Assembly (NCBI RefSeq): GCF_047730175.1
Contig: NZ_CP159833.1
Coordinates: forward strand, 186,001-250,000
Direction of reading: 5' to 3'
DNA length: 64,000 nt
Source: Marifrigoribacter sp047730175
GTDB taxonomy: Bacteria; Bacteroidota; Bacteroidia; Flavobacteriales; Flavobacteriaceae
In this document: positions 44,627-51,997 of the stretch, in pieces
Layout of the letters: each line of letters opens with the position of its first letter
How positions within the stretch are numbered: position 1 is the first letter of the stretch
Program-made: the position numbers and the translations under genes
Notes under the pieces: model-generated
The model's input: only the letters and a program-made list of their open reading frames with translations
What the model was told of the DNA's origin: nothing
The model's database searches: none

Positions 44627-45304
44627 ATGCGTATAGACATCATCACAGTATTACCCGAATTATTAAAAAGTCCTTTCGAAGCTTCTATTTTAAAGAGAGC
44701 CATCGAAAAAGGCTTGGTAGAAATTCACTTTCATAACCTGAGAGATTTTTCTACTAATAATTACAATCAGATAGACGACTACCAATATGGTGGTGGTGCC
44801 GGAATGGTTATGATGATTGAACCTATTGACAAATGTATTAGTAAGTTAAAAGCAGAACGAGACTATAACGAAATTATATATATGACACCCGATGGTGAAA
44901 CCCTAAACCAAGGGATTGCCAACGAACTTTCTTTAAAAGAAAACATCATTTTATTATGTGGTCATTATAAAGGAGTAGATCAACGTGTTCGCGATCAATT
45001 TATCACCAGAGAGATATCCGTAGGAGATTTTGTGTTAAGTGGTGGAGAATTGGCAGCAGCAATTGTATGTGATTCCGTCATTCGATTAATCCCAGGGGTC
45101 TTAGGAAATGAAACCAGTGCTTTAACCGATTCGTTTCAGGATGATTTATTAGCGCCTCCTATTTATACGCGTCCATCAGATTATAAAGGCTGGAAAGTTC
45201 CAGATATATTATTGAGTGGTAATACACCCAAAGTAGATGAATGGAGAGAAAATGAAGCCTTAAAACATACCAAAAATAGAAGACCCGATTTATTAGAGGA
45301 TTAA
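44627..45304 (+). CDS. trmD: tRNA (guanine-37-N1)-methyltransferase
   Basis: 225 aa SPOUT methyltransferase. It starts MRIDIITVLPELL. The knot region shows YGGGAGMVMMIEP, LCGHYKGVDQRV and ISVGDFVLSGGELAA, the classic TrmD motifs, and the C-terminal domain ends with the HTKNRRPDLLED-type helix. It methylates G37 in tRNAs that read CNN and CGG codons to prevent frameshifting. It is the first gene of an operon with a pseudouridine synthase (7-base gap) and a GNAT gene; rplS, its common partner, follows after its own promoter. Confidence 0.96.
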   Translation: MRIDIITVLPELLKSPFEASILKRAIEKGLVEIHFHNLRDFSTNNYNQIDDYQYGGGAGMVMMIEPIDKCISKLKAERDYNEIIYMTPDGETLNQGIANELSLKENIILLCGHYKGVDQRVRDQFITREISVGDFVLSGGELAAAIVCDSVIRLIPGVLGNETSALTDSFQDDLLAPPIYTRPSDYKGWKVPDILLSGNTPKVDEWRENEALKHTKNRRPDLLED

Positions 45305-45311
45305 AAAACGA

Positions 45312-46220
45312 ATGGAACCAACCGATATTTTATTAAAAATAGAATCACATAGGGTTCCTATCGTATCGGAAAGAGTACGTCTTTCAGATTATATTCCAGG
45401 AATTTTTACTTCATTAGCCAGCCGAAAAGCAAGCAAAAAAGCCATTAAAAATGGTTTGGTAACGATTAATGGTAGCATAGGCTTTACTGGCGATTATTTA
45501 AATGGTGAAGAAATTTTAGACTTATACCAATCCCCTATTCAGAATAAAAAACCAAGCATCGATTTAAAACTCAACGTTTTATTTGAAGATGACTATCTAG
45601 CTATTGTTTACAAACCTGCGGGCATTGTAGTGAGTGGAAATAAAAAGTTTACCTTAGAAAATGCATTAGGTACCAATCTCAAAAAGAGTTTACAAAAAGA
45701 CGCTTTACAAAGACCTGAACCTGTACATCGTTTAGATTATCCAACCAGTGGTGCTTTATTGATAGCAAAAACGGCAGCGGTTTTAATCGATTTGAATCAA
45801 ATGTTTGAGGCGAAAACAATTAAAAAAGTATATACAGCAGTCACCATGGGATTACAATCTAAAGCTGGTACTATTGAAACAGACATCGATGCAAAACTAA
45901 GCAAGACGATTTATACCCTATTACAAACCATGCCTTCTCAAAAGTATGGAGCATTAAATCTAATGGAATTAGAGCCTTGTACTGGAAGAAAACATCAACT
46001 AAGAAAACACATGGCATCGATAGGAAATCCTATTTTTGGAGACTTATTATATGGTATAGAAGGTGAAAACGGAAAAGGAAACGGATTGTATTTACATGCT
46101 TTTTCGATACAGTTTCAACATCCAATTATGAGAACAGAAGTTTCGGTTCATGCTCCTCTGCCTAAAAAATTCGAACAACTATTTCAAAACAGCTCCCTTT
46201 GTTATGATTCAATTAGTTAG
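45312..46220 (+). CDS. RluA-family pseudouridine synthase with S4-like domain
   Basis: 302 aa. The N-terminal part (about residues 18-75, VRLSDYIPGIFTSLASRKAS then KKAIKNGLVTING) is an S4-type RNA-binding domain. The catalytic domain carries VHRLDYPTSGALLIAKT with the active Asp in HRLD. LEPCTGRKHQLRKHMASIG and IFGDLLYG complete the RluA signature. It isomerises uridine in rRNA or tRNA. The target is not predictable. A second RluA-family gene lies at 54772. The following GNAT gene starts 16 bases before its stop. Confidence 0.9.
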   Translation: MEPTDILLKIESHRVPIVSERVRLSDYIPGIFTSLASRKASKKAIKNGLVTINGSIGFTGDYLNGEEILDLYQSPIQNKKPSIDLKLNVLFEDDYLAIVYKPAGIVVSGNKKFTLENALGTNLKKSLQKDALQRPEPVHRLDYPTSGALLIAKTAAVLIDLNQMFEAKTIKKVYTAVTMGLQSKAGTIETDIDAKLSKTIYTLLQTMPSQKYGALNLMELEPCTGRKHQLRKHMASIGNPIFGDLLYGIEGENGKGNGLYLHAFSIQFQHPIMRTEVSVHAPLPKKFEQLFQNSSLCYDSIS

Positions 46221-46653
46221 AACTAATTCAGAAAATAAAGACTTCATTGATCTGGTAAAATTACTAGATGCCGATTTAAAAGTAAGGGACGGAGATGATC
46301 ATGAGTTTTACAATCAATACAATGCTATCGATACATTAAATCATGTGGTTATCGCTTATTATAATGATGAAGCGATAGGTTGCGGCGCATTTAAGCAGAT
46401 GGAACATGATGCGGTAGAAATTAAACGCATGTATGTAAATATGAACCATAGAGGCAATAAAATAGCGACAAAACTATTGGCAAACTTAGAATTATGGGTA
46501 CAAGAAAGTGGTTTTAAAAAGATGTTGTTAGAAACAGGAACTAGTATGCCTGAGGCGATAGGACTTTACAAAAAGTTTGGATATCAGGTGATTGAAAATT
46601 ATGGGCAATACAAAGGAATAGATACCAGTGTTTGTTTTCAAAAGGATCTGTAA
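46204..46653 (+). CDS. GNAT-family N-acetyltransferase
   Basis: 149 aa from the ATG at 46204 (MIQLVRTNSENKDF), which overlaps the previous gene by 17 bases; the longer open frame has no GNAT sequence. The acetyl-CoA binding motif A is NMNHRGNKIATKLL (the Q/RxxGxG/A loop in HRGNKIA), preceded by the beta-strand EIKRMYV and followed by GLYKKFGYQVIENY. It is a small cytoplasmic acetyltransferase with an unknown substrate, translationally coupled to the pseudouridine synthase. Confidence 0.88.
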   Translation: MIQLVRTNSENKDFIDLVKLLDADLKVRDGDDHEFYNQYNAIDTLNHVVIAYYNDEAIGCGAFKQMEHDAVEIKRMYVNMNHRGNKIATKLLANLELWVQESGFKKMLLETGTSMPEAIGLYKKFGYQVIENYGQYKGIDTSVCFQKDL

Positions 46654-46708
46654 TCTATTAGAAAGATAAACCACAGAAAAAGAGGCTACTAAAAATTCAA
46701 TAAAAACA

Positions 46709-46738
46709 TTGTGGTATTGTAGAAAAAAGCTATTTTTG
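46709..46738 (+). promoter_or_regulatory. promoter of rplS
   Basis: TTG (46709-46711), a 19-base spacer and TATTTTTG (46731-46738) are a near-perfect Bacteroidota promoter. The leader to the ATG at 46812 is about 67 nt. Confidence 0.65.
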
Positions 46739-46811
46739 CACTCAAATTTAACCCAACCTCTGGCGAAAATCGTGTATGTTGTTTTAAATAAAACTATATT
46801 AAATAATTACA

Positions 46812-47162
46812 ATGGAAGAGTTAGTACAATTTGTTCAAAGTGAATTTGTAACAAAAAATGAATTTCCATCTTTTGGAGCTGGAGATACGATTACTGTATA
46901 CTACGAAATTAGAGAGGGTGAAAAAACCAGAACTCAGTTTTTTAAAGGAGTCGTAATTCAAGTAAAAGGAACAGGAACTTCTCAAACTTTTACAATTAGA
47001 AAAATGTCAGGAACAGTTGGAGTAGAACGTATATTCCCAATCAACTTACCTGCATTACAAAAAATTGAAATCAACAAAAAAGGTAGTGTACGTAGAAAAC
47101 GTATCTATTACTTTAGAGGCCTTACAGGTAAGAAAGCAAGAATTAGAGAGAAAAGAAGTTAA
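46812..47162 (+). CDS. rplS: 50S ribosomal protein L19
   Basis: 116 aa, full length. It has the L19 core FKGVVIQVKGTGTSQTFTIR, VGVERIFPINLPALQKIE and the basic C-terminus VRRKRIYYFRGLTGKKARI. It sits at the interface of the ribosomal subunits. It has its own promoter and terminator, so it is monocistronic despite being near trmD. Confidence 0.97.
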   Translation: MEELVQFVQSEFVTKNEFPSFGAGDTITVYYEIREGEKTRTQFFKGVVIQVKGTGTSQTFTIRKMSGTVGVERIFPINLPALQKIEINKKGSVRRKRIYYFRGLTGKKARIREKRS

Positions 47163-47183
47163 TTTTATTACTCTAAAAAATAT

Positions 47184-47217
47184 AAAGCGTTATCATTTAT
47201 TTGGTAACGCTTTTTTT
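47184..47217 (+). terminator. terminator of rplS
   Basis: A stem of 11 bp (AAAGCGTTATC with GGTAACGCTTT, one G-U pair) is followed by seven T residues, 21 bases after the stop. Confidence 0.88.
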
Positions 47218-47274
47218 ATGAACAAAAGTTAATAAGCTAAGTTCATAATTTGTTAATATATAGCGCCTTACATA

Positions 47275-47306
47275 TTTTGTTTTTTTGATTATCTATTTTA
47301 TATTTG
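47275..47306 (+). promoter_or_regulatory. promoter of the structured RNA region
   Basis: TTTTG (47275-47279), 19 bases, then TATATTTG (47299-47306), a consensus promoter located after the rplS terminator and about 675 bases before the icd start codon. Transcription would begin near 47313. Confidence 0.6.
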
Positions 47307-47312
47307 GTATAA

Positions 47313-47875
47313 CAAAACGGGGTAACAGTAACAAACGTTTTAAATATAGAGTAACGTTCTTTATACATTTTTTAATCCTTATACGCTGAAAATTTAAAAT
47401 ACTGCAAGGTGGGTTAATATTCAGAATATATGAAGCGAAGTTTTTATTCGTCCTTGATGCAAATTGAGATCAACGAAAAAAACTCAACTCTTGAGAGAGT
47501 AATCTCCATGAGGGGAAAGTGGATTCGGTTGCTAAGGGTAACTTTACAACCTACTTAAGACAGGTTCAAATCTAGTCTGAGGAAATCGTCTAGGACATTG
47601 GTTCGCCATATCCTTTGAAAATTTCAAGAATCACTTTATAGCTGAAGGTAGATATAATCTAACGTAAGTATCTTCTAGATTAAAAAATAGGGTGTTGTAT
47701 TTTAAAGACATAAGTTGACTTTTAGTTAATAGTCTTACAAAGATCAACGCTCGTTGAAACAAATCACAACTGCAGGAGTTTAATAAACTTGCTTTAAATT
47801 GTAATGATTAGTTGGTAAAAATTTGTTTTACAAGAAGCCATATCAAGGTAGCAATACAATGATATGGCTTTTATT
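47313..47875 (+). ncRNA. candidate structured non-coding RNA between rplS and icd
   Basis: About 560 nt without a plausible reading frame but dense in RNA-type hairpins: CAAGG/CCTTG (47405-47456); TTGAG/CTCAA (47464-47487); GAGA-GTAA-TCTC (47495-47506); and GGTTG-C-TAAGG-GTAA-CTTTA-CAACC (47527-47551). The last two have GNRA tetraloops. Guanine-rich single strands such as GAGGGGAAAG and GAGGAAA lie between. The stretch starts after a consensus promoter and ends at a terminator hairpin. It could be an independent RNA or a long regulatory leader of icd. Not recognised as tmRNA, RNase P RNA, SRP RNA or a named riboswitch. Confidence 0.5.
47835..47875 (+). terminator. terminator closing the structured RNA region
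   Basis: A perfect 11-bp stem (AAGCCATATCA / TGATATGGCTT) with a 14-base loop, followed by TTATT. Its location 107 bases before icd suggests it ends the RNA or attenuates icd expression. Confidence 0.6.
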
Positions 47876-47903
47876 GTTTATAAACTTTTTGTTGTTACAA
47901 TTA

Positions 47904-47937
47904 TTGATTCTACCCTTTTATAAGCTTTACAAATTTG
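47904..47937 (+). promoter_or_regulatory. weak promoter of icd
   Basis: TTG (47904-47906), 23 bases, then CAAATTTG (47930-47937), one base off TAnnTTTG. The start would be near 47944 and the leader about 38 nt. This would let icd be expressed independently of the upstream RNA. Confidence 0.35.
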
Positions 47938-47981
47938 TATATTCGCAATTCTTTAAAATTCACTTCAAATACATTCTTTCA

Positions 47982-50210
47982 ATGACTAATGTTGCCAAAA
48001 TAATATACACAAAAACAGATGAAGCTCCCGCCTTAGCAACCCATTCTTTACTACCTATAATAAAAGCTTTTACAGGCCCTTCAAATATTGCTATTGAAAC
48101 AAGAGATATTTCATTAGCAGCTAGAATTCTTGCTAATTTTTCTTCGTATTTAAACGAAGATCAAAAAGTGAATGATGCCTTAGCAGAATTAGGTGAATTA
48201 GCGAAACAACCTGAGGCTAATATTATTAAATTACCAAACATTAGTGCTTCTGTTCCACAGTTAAAAACGGCTATTGAAGAATTACAAGCTAAAGGATATG
48301 CCTTACCGAATTATCCTGAAGAACCTGAAAGTGAAGAAGAAAAGAACGTAAAAGCAACATACAATAAAATTAAAGGATCTGCTGTAAACCCAGTATTAAG
48401 GGAAGGAAATAGTGACAGAAGAGCTCCAAAAGCAGTAAAAAATTATGCCAAGAAAAACCCACACAGTATGGGAGCTTGGGATCCAGCATCTAAATCGCAT
48501 GTTTCTACAATGGAACAAGGTGATTTTATGCATAATGAAAAATCATTAACACTTTCTAATGATGATTCAATCAATATTGTACTAACCGATACCAATGGAA
48601 ATACTACCCTGTTAAAAGAAAATTTAGCGGTATTAAAAGGTGAAATAATTGATGCAACCATCCTTAGTAAAAAAGCATTATTACAATTCCTTGATGAACA
48701 GATAAAAGACGCAAAAAAACAAGATGTATTGTTTTCATTACATATGAAAGCAACGATGATGAAGGTAAGTGACCCAATTATTTTTGGTCATGCAGTGCGC
48801 GTATTCTTTAAAGATTTGTTTTCAAAACATCTAGCTTCCTTTGAAGAAATTGGAGTGGATGTCAACAATGGTTTTGGAGATTTAGCAGAAAAACTAGAAG
48901 AACTTTCTTCAGAAAAAAGAACAGAAATTGAAGCTGATATTCAAGCTATATTAAACACTAATCCTGAACTCGCGATGGTAAATAGCGATAAAGGGATTAC
49001 AAACCTACATGTTCCTAGTGATGTGATTATTGATGCTTCTATGCCAGCAATGATTCGTAATTCTGGACAAATGTGGGGACCCGATGGGAAATCTAAAGAT
49101 ACCAAAGCTGTAATTCCTGACAGTAGTTATGCTGCAATTTACCAAGCTACCATTGACTTCTGTAAAAAACACGGTGCTTTCGATCCTACCACAATGGGGA
49201 CAGTTCCTAATGTAGGGCTCATGGCTCAAAAAGCTGAAGAATATGGATCGCATGATAAAACATTTGAAATTCCATCGAATGGAACCGTAAAAGTGGTCGA
49301 TTCTAACGGTACTACTTTAATGGAACATTCGGTTGAAGTAGGTGATATCTGGAGAATGTGCCAGGTAAAAGATTTACCGATTCAAGACTGGGTAAAGTTA
49401 GCCGTAAGTCGTGCTAGAGCTACAGGAAGTCCAGCCGTTTTTTGGTTAGATGAAGACCGTGCTCATGACGCTGAATTAATAAAGAAAGTAAGTCAATACC
49501 TTCAAAATCATAACACCGAAGGATTAACAATAAAAATTCTTTCTCCTGAAAAAGCTACCGCATATACACTAGAACGTGTAAAAGATGGAGAAGACACAAT
49601 TTCAGTAAGTGGAAATGTATTGCGTGATTATTTAACCGACCTCTTCCCTATTCTAGAGTTAGGAACCAGTGCTAAAATGTTATCTATTGTACCTCTTATG
49701 AATGGTGGTGGATTGTTTGAAACTGGTGCTGGAGGATCTGCTCCAAAGCACGTACAGCAATTTGTAAAAGAAGGTCACTTACGTTGGGATTCTTTAGGTG
49801 AATTTTTAGCCATTGCTGTTTCTTTAGAACATTTAGGTACTACCTTTAATAACCCTAAAGCGATCTTATTATCTGAAACCTTAGATAATGCTACTGAGAA
49901 ATTACTTGAAAATAAAAAAGGCCCTTCTCGAAAAGTTAATGAATTAGACAATCGTGGAAGTCACTTTTATTTAGCAATGTATTGGGCGCAAGAATTAGCT
50001 GCACAAGACAAAGATGCTGTTTTAAAAAGTCGCTTTACTCCTATTGCTGAAAAATTAATGGCTCATAAAGACACTATTTTAGAAGAATTAAATAATGCTC
50101 AAGGATCAAAAGTTGATATTGGTGGTTATTATGAACCTACTGAAAGTATCGTTTCTAATGAAATGAGACCTAGTAAAACCTTTAATGATATACTCTCGGA
50201 AATTCAATAA
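47982..50210 (+). CDS. icd: NADP-dependent isocitrate dehydrogenase, monomeric type
   Basis: 742 aa from the ATG at 47982 (MTNVAKIIYTKTDEAPALAT), the usual length of monomeric IDH. The open frame extends 53 codons upstream, but that part runs through a terminator hairpin and is not enzyme sequence. Motifs: AAIYQATIDFCKKHGAF, ARATGSPAVFWLDEDRAHD (substrate and metal residues) and MNGGGLFETGAGGSAPKHVQ. It oxidises isocitrate to 2-oxoglutarate with NADP in the TCA cycle. It is preceded by an unusual structured leader region and ends at a terminator shared with umuC. Confidence 0.96.
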   Translation: MTNVAKIIYTKTDEAPALATHSLLPIIKAFTGPSNIAIETRDISLAARILANFSSYLNEDQKVNDALAELGELAKQPEANIIKLPNISASVPQLKTAIEELQAKGYALPNYPEEPESEEEKNVKATYNKIKGSAVNPVLREGNSDRRAPKAVKNYAKKNPHSMGAWDPASKSHVSTMEQGDFMHNEKSLTLSNDDSINIVLTDTNGNTTLLKENLAVLKGEIIDATILSKKALLQFLDEQIKDAKKQDVLFSLHMKATMMKVSDPIIFGHAVRVFFKDLFSKHLASFEEIGVDVNNGFGDLAEKLEELSSEKRTEIEADIQAILNTNPELAMVNSDKGITNLHVPSDVIIDASMPAMIRNSGQMWGPDGKSKDTKAVIPDSSYAAIYQATIDFCKKHGAFDPTTMGTVPNVGLMAQKAEEYGSHDKTFEIPSNGTVKVVDSNGTTLMEHSVEVGDIWRMCQVKDLPIQDWVKLAVSRARATGSPAVFWLDEDRAHDAELIKKVSQYLQNHNTEGLTIKILSPEKATAYTLERVKDGEDTISVSGNVLRDYLTDLFPILELGTSAKMLSIVPLMNGGGLFETGAGGSAPKHVQQFVKEGHLRWDSLGEFLAIAVSLEHLGTTFNNPKAILLSETLDNATEKLLENKKGPSRKVNELDNRGSHFYLAMYWAQELAAQDKDAVLKSRFTPIAEKLMAHKDTILEELNNAQGSKVDIGGYYEPTESIVSNEMRPSKTFNDILSEIQ

Positions 50211-50213
50211 TTT

Positions 50214-51515
50214 TTAAAAGCCTTCAGTTTTCTGAAGGTTTTTTTTTGTTTTTATCTTCAGAAGTTCTTTCCACTGTGTAGTATATCTTGGACTACGATC
50301 CTCTTTAATGAGTTCCCATTCTTTGACACGAGTTCCTACCAAAGCCGAAAACACCGTAGATTTTCCGTACTTACGGTTAATAGCATCAAAGGTTTTTAGT
50401 AGTTCATTCTTATTCCATTTAGGAGGGGTATGAAACAAATTTCCTTGTACATATTCCTGCGGAATAATTCCGCTTAAACAAACTCCTACCTTCTTATACC
50501 GATAACCAGGTTTATAAATAAGCTCCAGTGCTTTTCTCGCTTCAGAAATTAATACAAAAGTATCACAGGTTGGCATCGCCAATGTAATCGTGATACTTTT
50601 AGAATATTGCTTGTCCCGATCGCTAAAATAATTGGTATGTAAAAAGACTTGCAAATAGGTTGCACAAGATTTCTGAGCACGAAGTAGTTCGGTCACCTCA
50701 CTAATATAATACGAGCAAGCTTCCATAATCATTCCCAAATCTTCTAATTTTTTTCCAAAAGATTTAGCGGTACCAATTCCTTTTTTTGGCTTCGGAAGTG
50801 TTGTAAACTCGAGACATGATACTCCTTTTAGCTCATACCAAATACGTAGCCCAACTACGGTCATATTTTTACGTACCCATTCCTCAGGAAGCTGTGTAAA
50901 TTCATATGCTGTAAATACTCCAATGTTTTGTAAACGCTTGGCATGTTTCCCTCCAATACCCCAAACGTCTTTTATTTTAGCCCATTTTATAGCCTTTATA
51001 CGCTTCGCTTCCGTATCAATGCAAAATACATGGTTATTGATATGAGCGTACTTTTTAGAAATTTTATTCGCCAATTTAGCCAGTACTTTTGTGGAAGCAA
51101 TACCTACTCCAACCGGCAAACCTGTATGTCTATAAACTGTTTCCTTAATGCAATGTCCATAGCTTTCTAAAGAGGTATATTTCATACCTTCAAAATCGAC
51201 AAAAGCTTCATCAATGCTATAAATTTCAACCTTAGGAGAAAAGGTTTCTAACACGTTCATAACGCGTTGAGACATTTCACCATAGAGCGTATAATTAGAA
51301 GAAAAAAAAGTAACGTTATGAGCGGTGAGTTGTTTCTTTATCTTAAATACAGGCTCAAACATAGGAATGTCAGACAAATCCTTTGCCTCTTTGTTTGCAG
51401 CAATAACACAACCATCATTATTGCTTAGCACCACTACAGGCGTACCCCACAAATCGGGGCGAAATACTTGCTCACAAGAAGCATAAAAACTATTGCAATC
51501 TACTAAAGCTATCAT
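50214..51515 (-). CDS. umuC: Y-family DNA polymerase V catalytic subunit UmuC
   Basis: 433 aa. The catalytic core has ALVDCNSFYASCEQVF (first metal Asp), NNDGCVIAANKEAK, and YSIDEAFVDF (second metal Asp-Glu), followed by the thumb helix-hairpin-helix (VWGIGGKHAKRLQNIGV) and the little-finger domain. The C-terminal UmuC extension is present. It carries out error-prone translesion synthesis in the SOS response. It overlaps umuD by 4 bases, so the two are translationally coupled. Its last codons contain the terminator hairpin of icd. Confidence 0.94.
   Translation of the reverse strand: MIALVDCNSFYASCEQVFRPDLWGTPVVVLSNNDGCVIAANKEAKDLSDIPMFEPVFKIKKQLTAHNVTFFSSNYTLYGEMSQRVMNVLETFSPKVEIYSIDEAFVDFEGMKYTSLESYGHCIKETVYRHTGLPVGVGIASTKVLAKLANKISKKYAHINNHVFCIDTEAKRIKAIKWAKIKDVWGIGGKHAKRLQNIGVFTAYEFTQLPEEWVRKNMTVVGLRIWYELKGVSCLEFTTLPKPKKGIGTAKSFGKKLEDLGMIMEACSYYISEVTELLRAQKSCATYLQVFLHTNYFSDRDKQYSKSITITLAMPTCDTFVLISEARKALELIYKPGYRYKKVGVCLSGIIPQEYVQGNLFHTPPKWNKNELLKTFDAINRKYGKSTVFSALVGTRVKEWELIKEDRSPRYTTQWKELLKIKTKKNLQKTEGF
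50221..50248 (+). terminator. terminator of icd, inside the 3' end of umuC
   Basis: CCTTCAG-TTTT-CTGAAGG followed by ten T residues on the plus strand. The stem is embedded in the final codons of the convergent umuC gene. Confidence 0.8.
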
Positions 51516-51880
51516 TGTGTATAGTGAATAATATAAGTGATAATTCCCCAGAGAACGAACTCTGAATCTATATGCTTTTTAGGGATTCTAAGTACCTTAA
51601 ACTCTCCATCTATAACTGCCAATGCCAATCGATTTGGAACGGCAGAAAGTGACCGATCGATAATCAACACATCATTGTCTTTAATATCAAATTCTTCTAA
51701 TTCATCGCCTTCAATACGCACAAAAAAAGTAGCATCCTGATTAAACACAAGTTCTTTTTGTAAATCTATAGAAGGTTCCGCATAATGCGTAGCAGCACTA
51801 GGAAAACCTGTCTGTCGAGAGACTTCTGGACTATGCCGAATTTTTATTTTACCAAGTTTTCCTGAGGATAAGGTTTTCAT
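51512..51880 (-). CDS. umuD: UmuD-like subunit of polymerase V lacking the Ser-Lys catalytic dyad
   Basis: 122 aa. TGFPSAATHYAEPSIDL (residues 24-40) and VIDGEF (89-94) are the UmuD signatures, and the order with umuC is standard. The nucleophile position, normally GDSM with Ser60, reads GDEL with Glu60. The lysine position, Lys97 in E. coli UmuD, is Leu97 in EFKVLRI. Numbering is identical to E. coli, so the alignment is direct. Self-cleavage to UmuD' therefore should not occur by the known mechanism. The protein may act uncleaved as a structural partner of UmuC. Confidence 0.88.
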   Translation of the reverse strand: MKTLSSGKLGKIKIRHSPEVSRQTGFPSAATHYAEPSIDLQKELVFNQDATFFVRIEGDELEEFDIKDNDVLIIDRSLSAVPNRLALAVIDGEFKVLRIPKKHIDSEFVLWGIITYIIHYTQ

Positions 51881-51884
51881 ATCT

Positions 51885-51892
51885 CAAAAATA
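51885..51892 (-). promoter_or_regulatory. -7 element of umuDC
   Basis: TATTTTTG on the minus strand, ending 4 bases before the umuD ATG. Transcription would begin at or next to the ATG, so the message could be leaderless. The box overlaps the left arm of the large palindrome. Confidence 0.45.
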
Positions 51893-51934
51893 TGGAATAT
51901 ATCCACTACATAAGTGGAATTATTCCATATTTTT
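51886..51934. promoter_or_regulatory. 49-bp palindromic operator between umuD and sdaA
   Basis: Two 22-base arms pair with only two mismatches around ACATA. Each arm includes a 13-bp dyad: TGGAATATATCCA (51893-51905) and TGGAATTATTCCA (51915-51927), spaced 22 bp start to start, or two helical turns. The left dyad adjoins the umuD -7 box. The position and form suggest binding of two repressor dimers, probably for SOS control. Confidence 0.6.
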
Positions 51935-51972
51935 TCAACAAATTCGTAGGTATAAATCCATAGAATATAGTT

Positions 51973-51980
51973 TACATTTG
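51973..51980 (+). promoter_or_regulatory. -7 element of sdaA
   Basis: TACATTTG fits TAnnTTTG, 17 bases before the sdaA ATG. Confidence 0.45.
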
Positions 51981-51997
51981 TTTCCTTATAAAAATAT

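Noticed and set aside
47563..47572. GGTTCAAATC, which looks like a tRNA T-loop
   Set aside because: No acceptor stem, anticodon arm or D-arm can be folded around it, so it is not a tRNA; it remains part of the unidentified structured region.
47579..47645. RNase P RNA resemblance (GAGGAAA and a later TTTATAG)
   Set aside because: The two blocks are only about 60 bases apart instead of 250 or more, and the other universal RNase P blocks are missing.
47823..47981. Longer reading frame in front of icd encoding a hydrophobic N-terminus
   Set aside because: It runs through the terminator hairpin at 47835-47875, and the enzyme family starts at MTNVAKIIYTKTDEAP. The hydrophobic stretch is a by-product of AT-rich DNA.
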